Shown: positions 57,716 through 64,000 of the stretch, one piece after another
Layout: each line of letters opens with the position of its first letter
Position numbering within the stretch: position 1 is the first letter of the stretch
NCBI RefSeq assembly: GCF_016907875.1
Contig: NZ_JAFBCU010000001.1
Location: forward strand, 1,984,001-2,048,000
Origin: Arthrobacter roseus
Lineage (GTDB): Bacteria; Actinomycetota; Actinomycetes; Actinomycetales; Micrococcaceae
DNA: 64,000 nt
Direction: 5' to 3'
Made by a program: the position numbers and the translations under genes
The notes under the pieces: generated by a model
Seen by the model: the letters and a program-made list of their open reading frames with translations, nothing else
The model's database searches: none
What the model was told of the DNA's origin: nothing

Positions 57716-60700
57716 TTGACTACCTCCACGCGGACTTCGACGGCAGCGGTGCCCGTGTCATCCAGTACCAGTTCATTGGTGAGCGTTTCTGTTGTGATGA
57801 GATCAACATTGCGGTCCAGGGCTCGCGCTGTTCCAGCATCCGTGCGCACCGTGGTGGTAACTCGGTCGCTGATGTTCAAACCGGCGTCGCGCCTAGCCTG
57901 CTGGATAGCCCGGACAACATCGCGAGCCGTGCCCTCTGCGGCGAGCTCTGCCGAAACATGGGTGTTCAGGACAACGAACCCGCCACCTGGTAGGACACCC
58001 ACCGCCTTCGAATCCCCCGTGTTTCCGGTCTGCACCACGGTCTCCAAGCTGTACTCGTGTTCCTGCAGCACCAATCCGCCAGCGGTGACGCCGCCTTTGT
58101 CGTTGACACTCCAGTCACCAGATTTGGATGCCTTGATGGCGCTCTGCACATTCTTACCCAACCGTGGACCGGCTGCGCGCGCATTGACCACAAGCTTCTG
58201 GGTGATGCCGAACTCGGCTGGTTCAGCATCTGCGGAGTCAACGAGCCGAACGACTTTGATATTGAGTTCATCGGCCATTATCGCTTCAAAATGTCCCGAC
58301 AGCGACGTAGCCTCTGGGGCTACCACCGTCATGGAGCCCAACGGCAGCCTGACTCGAAGGTTCTCGGCCTTACGCAGGCTGGAACCGACCGAACAGATCC
58401 GGCGCGTGAGCTCCATCCGGTCCACGAGATTTGGCTTTGCCGGGAAGAGGGACACATCAGGCCAGTCCTCAAGGTGCACGGACCGGTTGCCGGTCAAACC
58501 GCGCCAGATCTCCTCGCTGACCAGCGGCAACATGGGGGCGGCAATACGGCAGAGCGTCTCGAGGCACGTGTAGAGGACATCGAAAGCCTCTTCATCCTCA
58601 TCGAAGAACCGCTGGCGGCTGCGCCGGATATACCAATTCGTCATGGTGTCCATATAGGAACGCAGTGCGTCACACGCCTCTGAGATCTCATAGGTGTCCA
58701 TTGCGACAGTGACAGCTTCCACGAGCTGACCCGTTGCCGCCAGCATGTACTCGTCCAACGGGTCCGACGACGCATGACGGATCTGCGCGTTATACCCACC
58801 TCCACCGTTGGCGGCGTTGGTGTAAAGGCCAAAGAAGTACCAGACACTCCACAGTGGCAGGAGAACCTGCCGGACACCGTCCCTGATGCCCTGTTCGGTG
58901 ACGACCAGATTACCGCCACGCAGTATTGGGCTGGATATCAGATACCAGCGCATCGCATCCGAGCCGTCCCGGTCGAGTACTTCAGAAACATCCGGATAGT
59001 TCCGCAGGGACTTGGACATTTTCTGTCCATCGTCGCCGAGCACAGTGCCATGGCTGATCACGTTGCGGAACGCGGGCCGGTCAAAGAGCGCTGTGGCCAG
59101 GATATGGAGTGTATAGAACCAGCCACGCGTCTGTCCTATGTACTCCACAATGAAATCACCCGGATAGTGGTTCTCGAACCAGTCTCTGCTCTCCATCGGG
59201 TAGTGAACCTGCGCATACGGCATGGACCCGGAGTCGAACCACACGTCCAGAACATCCTCGACACGTCGCATCGTGGAGCGTCCCGAGGGATCATCCGGGT
59301 TGGGACGTGTCAATTCGTCAATGAACGGCCGGTGCAAGTCCGGTTGGCCTTCCTTGTTCAACGGTAGGCGCCCAAAGTCAGCCTGGAGTTCGGCGAGCGA
59401 TCCGTAGACGTCCGTACGAGGATAATCAGGGTCATCCGATTGCCACACTGGGATAGGGCTGCCCCAGTACCGGTTGCGGCTAATGGACCAGTCCCGCGCG
59501 TTCTCCAGCCACTTTCCGAACTGTCCATCTTTGACATTGCCCGGGATCCAGTTGATGTCCTGGTTAAGTTCAACCATCCGCTCCTTGACCCGCGTCACTT
59601 CGACGTACCAGGAGGACACCGCACGGTAGATCAGCGGATTACGGCATCGCCAGCAATGCGGATAACTGTGGTCGTAGCTGGCCTGCCTGAGCAGGCGTCC
59701 GCTCTCTCTGAGCACTCGCGTGATCGGCTTGTTGGCCTCAAACACCTGCTGACCGGCGATCTCGTGAAGCGGACCCTCAGCAAACAGTGGCAAGAATTTT
59801 GCACCTTCATCAACGGAGAGGACCACAGGAATGCCATGTTTCTCGCAGACCAGCTGATCATCCTCACCGTAGGCGGGAGCCTGATGGACCAGCCCCGTGC
59901 CGTCCGTTGTGGTCACATAATCGGCCAGCAGGATCTGCCAGGCATTCTCGGTGTTCCACTGGTCTGTGTCTGTGTAGTAGTCCCACAACGGCTCGTATGA
60001 AAGGCCCGCTAGTTCGTTGCCCTGATACGTGGAGTCCACCGCGGCTTCCGCTGCAGCAGCGTCTGCATAACCGAGGTCCCCGGCATAGGCGCCCAGCAGG
60101 TCGCGCGCAAGGAGAAACCTCTCCGCCCCTGCTACCGGAGTCCCCTCGGGTCCCGCGGGCACGACGGCGTACGTGATGTCCGGGCCGACGGCGAGCGCCA
60201 GGTTGGTAGGCAGGGTCCAGGGTGTGGTGGTCCAGGCGAGGGCGTGGACACCAACCAGTTCACGCCCGACGGCCGTTTCCCCACCGACCAGGGGGAACGT
60301 CACGGTGACGGTCTGGTCCTGGCGCATCTGGTAAACGTCGTCGTCCATGCGCAGTTCGTGGTTCGATAGCGGCGTCTCGTCCTTCCAGCAGTACGGCAGG
60401 ACGCGGTACCCGCTGTAGGTCAGACCCTTTTCGTGGAGCGTCTTGAACGCCCACATGACGGATTCCATGTACTCGACGTTCAGGGTTTTGTAGTCGTTGT
60501 CGAAGTCCACCCACCGTGCTTGCCGGGTGACGTAGTCCTGCCACTCCCCCGCATACTTCATGACAGAGGACCTGCATGCATCGTTGAAGCGGTCGATGCC
60601 CATGGCCTCGATCTGCTTTTTATCGGTCATGCCAAGTTGTTTCATGGCCTCGAGCTCAGCGGGCAGGCCGTGGGTATCCCAGCCGAAGCGGCGTTCGACT

Positions 60701-60987
60701 CTGCGTCCGCGCTGGCTCTGGTAGCGTCCGACGAGGTCTTTGGCGTAGCCGGTGAGCAGATGACCGTAGTGGGGCAGACCGTTCGCGAAGGGTGGGCCGT
60801 CGTAGAAGACGAATTCGTTGGATCCGTTCTCGCCTGCGTCGCGTTGATCGATCGAGGCCTGGAATGTGCCGTCGTGCTTCCAGTAGTCGAGAACGCGCTC
60901 TTCGATCTCGGGAAATACTGGAGAGGGCGCGACGCCGTCAGCGGCACTTTGTCCGGCGGTGGCTTTGGGGTACTTTTTCTGCGACAT
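57712..60987 (-). CDS. ileS: Isoleucyl-tRNA synthetase (type-2-like)
   Basis: A class I synthetase of about 1091 residues. The HIGH motif is [20 protein letters not shown], the KMSKS loop [15 protein letters not shown], and the CP1 editing domain spans about residues 200-400 ([20 protein letters not shown]). The [20 protein letters not shown] stretch and the overall length are of the eukaryote-like type 2 enzymes common in Actinobacteria, which tend to be insensitive to mupirocin. ATG at 60987 is preferred (CAGGAAG upstream). A T-box leader precedes it. Confidence 0.96.
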   Translation of the reverse strand: MSQKKYPKATAGQSAADGVAPSPVFPEIEERVLDYWKHDGTFQASIDQRDAGENGSNEFVFYDGPPFANGLPHYGHLLTGYAKDLVGRYQSQRGRRVERRFGWDTHGLPAELEAMKQLGMTDKKQIEAMGIDRFNDACRSSVMKYAGEWQDYVTRQARWVDFDNDYKTLNVEYMESVMWAFKTLHEKGLTYSGYRVLPYCWKDETPLSNHELRMDDDVYQMRQDQTVTVTFPLVGGETAVGRELVGVHALAWTTTPWTLPTNLALAVGPDITYAVVPAGPEGTPVAGAERFLLARDLLGAYAGDLGYADAAAAEAAVDSTYQGNELAGLSYEPLWDYYTDTDQWNTENAWQILLADYVTTTDGTGLVHQAPAYGEDDQLVCEKHGIPVVLSVDEGAKFLPLFAEGPLHEIAGQQVFEANKPITRVLRESGRLLRQASYDHSYPHCWRCRNPLIYRAVSSWYVEVTRVKERMVELNQDINWIPGNVKDGQFGKWLENARDWSISRNRYWGSPIPVWQSDDPDYPRTDVYGSLAELQADFGRLPLNKEGQPDLHRPFIDELTRPNPDDPSGRSTMRRVEDVLDVWFDSGSMPYAQVHYPMESRDWFENHYPGDFIVEYIGQTRGWFYTLHILATALFDRPAFRNVISHGTVLGDDGQKMSKSLRNYPDVSEVLDRDGSDAMRWYLISSPILRGGNLVVTEQGIRDGVRQVLLPLWSVWYFFGLYTNAANGGGGYNAQIRHASSDPLDEYMLAATGQLVEAVTVAMDTYEISEACDALRSYMDTMTNWYIRRSRQRFFDEDEEAFDVLYTCLETLCRIAAPMLPLVSEEIWRGLTGNRSVHLEDWPDVSLFPAKPNLVDRMELTRRICSVGSSLRKAENLRVRLPLGSMTVVAPEATSLSGHFEAIMADELNIKVVRLVDSADAEPAEFGITQKLVVNARAAGPRLGKNVQSAIKASKSGDWSVNDKGGVTAGGLVLQEHEYSLETVVQTGNTGDSKAVGVLPGGGFVVLNTHVSAELAAEGTARDVVRAIQQARRDAGLNISDRVTTTVRTDAGTARALDRNVDLITTETLTNELVLDDTGTAAVEVRVEVVK

Positions 60988-61009
60988 GTGCACTTCCTGG
61001 GACGACAAG

Positions 61010-61250
61010 CGTGTGGAAAGGTCCTGCGAGGACGTGTACGCCTGTTTGCGGCCTTACCTGCCGCACGGGGCGAACCCGCGGTACCACCTCACTTGCCGCC
61101 ATCGTCGGCAGTTTAATTTCTGCCAGCAGGGCTGCCGCTTCGTGACTGCTGTGACGGGCTTACCCGTCCGGATCTACTGGGCGTCCCGTGGAACGCTGTT
61201 CTGCCGGAGGCTCACCGGTGATCGCCGGGTCAAAGCCTGTGCTGCCAGTG
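61010..61250 (-). promoter_or_regulatory. T-box riboswitch in the ileS leader
   Basis: The minus strand contains the T-box sequence AGGTGGTACCGCG (61089-61077), which pairs with the tRNA acceptor end, inside an antiterminator/antisequestrator-like stem. Upstream lies a Stem I region with GGCGATCACCGGTGAGCC, where ATC (61222-61220) is the likely isoleucine specifier. Downstream a hairpin (GTCCT/AGGAC, near 61021-61033) precedes the ileS ribosome site. Actinobacterial ileS T-boxes mostly act on translation. The limits are approximate. Confidence 0.85.
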
Positions 61251-61292
61251 TATCGCTCACCGGCGGCGCTGCGAAACATTCATGGGTGTGTT

Positions 61293-62045
61293 TTAGTCGC
61301 GCAGCAGCTTGTGGTTGGCCGGCTGCGCCAGCGGGCGCACCACCACTGTGTCCAGGTTGATGTGGTGCGGCAGGTTCAATGAGTAGGCGACGACGTCGGC
61401 AACGTCGCTGGCCCTGAGTGGGTGTTGCACACCCTCATAAACACGCTGTGCTGCCTCGCTGTCGCCACCCAGCCGGTTCAGTGAGAACTCCTCGGTCTGA
61501 ACCATGCCCGGGGCGACCTCGATGACGCGAACGTTGTTCTCTGCTTCCTCCAGACGAAGCGTATTTGCTAGAGAACGCTCAGCGAACTTAGCGGCACAGT
61601 AGCCAGCGCCACCTTCATAGGCTGTATGCCCCGCCGTCGACGTCAGGTACAGAACGGAGCCGCCATCGTCGGCCCTCAGGGACGGAAGGAGTGCTTTGGT
61701 CATACGCACAGCGCCAAGAACATTCACGTCATACATGTGCTGCCAGTCCTCCAGAACCGCCGAGGCCACTGGATCGATGCCAAAGGCTCCCCCGGCGTTA
61801 TTGACCAGCGCATCAAGGGGGGCATCGCCAAGATACTGAACCAGCGCATCGACATCTTCCTGCGAGGTCACGTCACAGGCAAACACCCGGGCTCCTGTTT
61901 CGGCTGCCAGAGACTCCAGTTTCTGCCGGCGTCGGGCAACGGCTACGACGTCCCATCCTGATGATGTTAACGATCTGACGGTAGCTGCTCCGATCCCTGA
62001 GCTCGCCCCGGTAACCACTGCCGTTTTGATGTTTGTAGACGTCAT
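61293..62045 (-). CDS. Short-chain dehydrogenase/reductase
   Basis: A classical SDR of about 250 residues: AVVTGASSGIGAATVRSLTS (NADP-binding), VFACDVTSQEDVDALV, LDALVNNAGGAFGID (NNAG), a catalytic Ser in LYLTSTAGHTAYEGGAGYCA with Tyr-x-x-x-Lys as YCAAKFAERSLA, and VAPGMVQTEEFSLNR. The N-terminal ARRRQKLE favours NADP(H). The substrate is unknown; the sequence resembles the YdfG-like serine/3-hydroxy acid dehydrogenases. ATG at 62045 is chosen. It lies between DUF488 and ileS. Confidence 0.88.
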   Translation of the reverse strand: MTSTNIKTAVVTGASSGIGAATVRSLTSSGWDVVAVARRRQKLESLAAETGARVFACDVTSQEDVDALVQYLGDAPLDALVNNAGGAFGIDPVASAVLEDWQHMYDVNVLGAVRMTKALLPSLRADDGGSVLYLTSTAGHTAYEGGAGYCAAKFAERSLANTLRLEEAENNVRVIEVAPGMVQTEEFSLNRLGGDSEAAQRVYEGVQHPLRASDVADVVAYSLNLPHHINLDTVVVRPLAQPANHKLLRD

Positions 62046-62073
62046 GGAAACCAGACTAACCTGCCCGCAGCGG

Positions 62074-62448
62074 TTACCTGGAGCGGCCCAACAGATAGTT
62101 CCGGAGGACAACCGCTTGATTGTGCTCGGTGTCTGCCGCGCCGTAGAGCAACACCATATCGGAACCTGAGCGCGCTTCATCGCGGAGCTCCAGGGCTGCC
62201 CCGCTTTCCGTCAGCTCATGGTGGTAGCGGTCCGCGAACTCCTCGAACTTCTCGGCCTGATGCCCGAACCATTTCCGCAACTCATCGGAGGGGGCAACCT
62301 CTTTGCACCACTGAGCCAGATCGGCATCCGCCTTCGAGACCCCGCGTGGCCAAACCCTGTCCACCAGAACTCGGTAACCGCCGTCGGGCTCCTCGTAGAT
62401 ACGTCTAATACGGATACTTGCGGCATATGGCATCTCATGTTCACCCAT
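62074..62448 (-). CDS. DUF488 family protein
   Basis: A protein of about 124 residues with the DUF488 pattern IRRIYEEPDGGYRVLVDRVW, PRGVSKADADLAQWCKEVAP, SDELRKWFGHQAEKFEEFAD and MVLLYGAADTEHNQAVVLRN (catalytic-looking Arg/Trp/Pro block). Family members are small, of unknown function. ATG at 62448 is the likely start; the frame to 62619 runs into valS. It is divergent from valS with only 37 bp between the starts. Confidence 0.8.
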   Translation of the reverse strand: MGEHEMPYAASIRIRRIYEEPDGGYRVLVDRVWPRGVSKADADLAQWCKEVAPSDELRKWFGHQAEKFEEFADRYHHELTESGAALELRDEARSGSDMVLLYGAADTEHNQAVVLRNYLLGRSR

Positions 62449-62485
62449 AATCTGGATCCTAGCCCCGCGTGGCACAATAAACGGC

Positions 62486-64000
62486 ATGGCTAACAACGAA
62501 CTGGGCACAGACACGCCCACAACTGTCAACGTTCCCGACAAACCAGCGCTCGAGGGACTCGAGGACCGGCTCTCCCGCCGCTGGCGTGATGAGGGGGTAT
62601 ACAAGTTCAACCCGGACACGGACCGCTCACAGGTCTACTCCATCGACACTCCTCCGCCCACAGCATCCGGATCACTTCACGTAGGTCACATGTTTTCCTA
62701 CACGCAAACGGACGTGCTGGCCCGTTTCCACCGGATGAACGGCAAGAATGTATTCTATCCGATGGGCTGGGATGACAACGGTCTACCCACGGAGCGCCGG
62801 GTCCAGAACTATTACGGGGTTCGCTGCGATCCACGCACCCCCTACGAGGCCGATTACCAGCCTCCTGAGAAGCCTGCCAAAAACCAGCGGGACTTCGACG
62901 TTGTATCCCGCCAGAACTTCATCGAACTCTGCGAAGAACTCGCCGTTGAAGACGAAGTGGTCTTTGAAAACCTTTTCAGCACCCTTGGACTCTCCGTGGA
63001 CTGGGATCTCACATACCGCACCATTGACGACACTTCACGCGCAGTCTCGCAGCGGGCCTTTTTGATAAACCTCTCTCAGGACGATGCCTATCTGGCAGAA
63101 GCTCCCACGCTCTGGGACGTTTCCTTCCGCACCGCCGTTGCGCAGGCGGAACTCGAAGACCGGGAGGTACCCGGCGCGTATTACCGCATCCCCTTTACGA
63201 TCAAGGGCACCGATGGCGATGAGCAGATCTACGTGGAGTCGACCCGCCCGGAACTCCTTCCAGCATGCGTTGCCCTCGTGGCAAACCCGGATGACGAACG
63301 ATACAAGCACCTCTTCGGCACCTCTGCTGTCTCACCGCTATTCGACGTATCCGTTGAGATTATGGCGCATCCCATGGCCAAACCGGACAAGGGGTCCGGT
63401 ATTGCCATGGTCTGTACTTTCGGCGACCTGACCGACGTGACGTGGTGGCGTGAACTCCAACTGCCCACCCGTGCCATCATCGGCAGGGACGGAAGAATCC
63501 TGCCCGAGACACCGTCGTGGATCGAGTCCGCTTCCGGCCGTGAACGGTACGAGGCGATCGCGGGCAAAACCGTGTTCTCCGCCAAGGAAACGCTCGTGGC
63601 CCTCTTGCAGGAACAGAACCTGCTCGACGGAGAGCCAAAGAAGATCATGCATCCGGTGAACTTCTTCGAAAAGGGCGATAAGCCCCTGGAAGTCGTCACC
63701 TCCAGACAGTGGTATATCCGCAATGGAGGACGCGATGCAAACCGCCGTGAGAAACTCATCAACCGCGGACGCGACATCGACTTCCATCCTGCGTTCATGC
63801 GTTCCAGATATGAGAACTGGATCCAGGGTCTCAATGGAGACTGGCTAGTATCACGTCAACGGTTCTTTGGCGTTCCCATTCCCGTATGGTACCGACTGGA
63901 CAGTGCCGGGAATCCCAACTATGACCATCCGATCCTTCCAGCTCTGGATTCCCTGCCGGTAGATCCAGCGGCGGAACCAGCGCCGGGGTTTGAAGAATCG
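62486..64000 (+). CDS. valS: Valyl-tRNA synthetase (5' part; runs off the window)
   Basis: The plus strand is open from ATG at 62486 to the last base (505 codons). It matches ValRS: VYSIDTPPPTASGSLHVGHM (HIGH motif), FYPMGWDDNGLPTERRVQNY, ESTRPELLPACVALVANPDD (editing domain) and TSRQWYIRNGG, then SRQRFFGVPIPVWY. The KMSKS loop and anticodon domain lie outside. No strong ribosome site precedes the ATG, and the gap to DUF488 is only 37 bp, so a leaderless or short-leader mRNA is possible. It charges tRNA-Val. Confidence 0.95.
   Translation, partial: MANNELGTDTPTTVNVPDKPALEGLEDRLSRRWRDEGVYKFNPDTDRSQVYSIDTPPPTASGSLHVGHMFSYTQTDVLARFHRMNGKNVFYPMGWDDNGLPTERRVQNYYGVRCDPRTPYEADYQPPEKPAKNQRDFDVVSRQNFIELCEELAVEDEVVFENLFSTLGLSVDWDLTYRTIDDTSRAVSQRAFLINLSQDDAYLAEAPTLWDVSFRTAVAQAELEDREVPGAYYRIPFTIKGTDGDEQIYVESTRPELLPACVALVANPDDERYKHLFGTSAVSPLFDVSVEIMAHPMAKPDKGSGIAMVCTFGDLTDVTWWRELQLPTRAIIGRDGRILPETPSWIESASGRERYEAIAGKTVFSAKETLVALLQEQNLLDGEPKKIMHPVNFFEKGDKPLEVVTSRQWYIRNGGRDANRREKLINRGRDIDFHPAFMRSRYENWIQGLNGDWLVSRQRFFGVPIPVWYRLDSAGNPNYDHPILPALDSLPVDPAAEPAPGFEES

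Overview
The window looks like chromosomal DNA of a high-GC actinobacterium, most likely Micrococcaceae (Arthrobacter sensu lato). The evidence is the conserved gene order ileS-folC-DUF4233-ndk ... rne-rplU-rpmA-obgE-proB-proA-nadD-rsfS-tRNA-Ala, a mycothiol-type detoxification cluster (mycoredoxin plus S-(hydroxymethyl)mycothiol dehydrogenase), class Ib nrdHIEF, frequent GTG/TTG starts and a T-box leader in front of ileS. The genus is an inference; no rRNA is present.

Region 1 (about 1-5.46 kb) is accessory. An IS3 element (OrfA/OrfB joined by a -1 slippery site) sits inside a decayed IS30 transposase. Next come a plasmid-style pair (KfrA-like DNA-binding coiled-coil protein and a small downstream protein) with a strong palindromic operator, an IS481 remnant preceded by four 24-bp iteron-like repeats, the tail of a helicase-associated-domain protein, and a compact three-gene unit (STAS-like, unknown, small GNAT).

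Region 2 (5.9-21 kb) is metabolic. It holds proline import and catabolism (putP, putA, with a decayed amidohydrolase tail between them and a decayed LysR gene divergent from putA), then mycoredoxin, the mycothiol-dependent formaldehyde dehydrogenase, an MBL hydrolase, a lipoate-ligase-like protein, a thioesterase and nrdHIEF behind a probable NrdR box.

Region 3 (21.3-29.7 kb) has a large secreted S8 peptidase with three SLH domains that is split by one in-frame amber codon, a LysR regulator, and metE-metF preceded by a leader able to form competing hairpins.

Region 4 (29.9-39.5 kb) is a wreck of mobile DNA. An ancestral MoxR-DUF58-small membrane protein-VWA-VWA-TPR operon has been cut in two by a mosaic (IS701, IS5, IS256 and Tn3 fragments, plus a universal stress protein, a zinc alcohol dehydrogenase and a small membrane protein). 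The 38-bp Tn3-type end lies exactly at the broken gene. An IS110 element lies next to the TPR end. Within the relic, moxR has lost its N-terminus, the second VWA gene carries a stop and an internal deletion, and it is fused to the TPR gene.

Region 5 (39.5-64 kb) is conserved housekeeping DNA: a FUSC-like membrane protein, an APP1-type phosphatase, tRNA-Ala(GGC), and the large minus-strand run of translation, proline, NAD and folate genes ending in ileS. An SDR gene and a DUF488 gene follow, then the 5' part of valS, which runs off the right edge.

The most notable signals are the multiply broken MoxR/VWA operon with a mappable Tn3 junction, four separate in-frame stop codons inside otherwise well-preserved reading frames (three of them at likely Trp codons), the metF leader, the iteron repeats and KfrA operator, and a candidate IS110 guide-RNA region. 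I did not find a clearly new multi-gene system.
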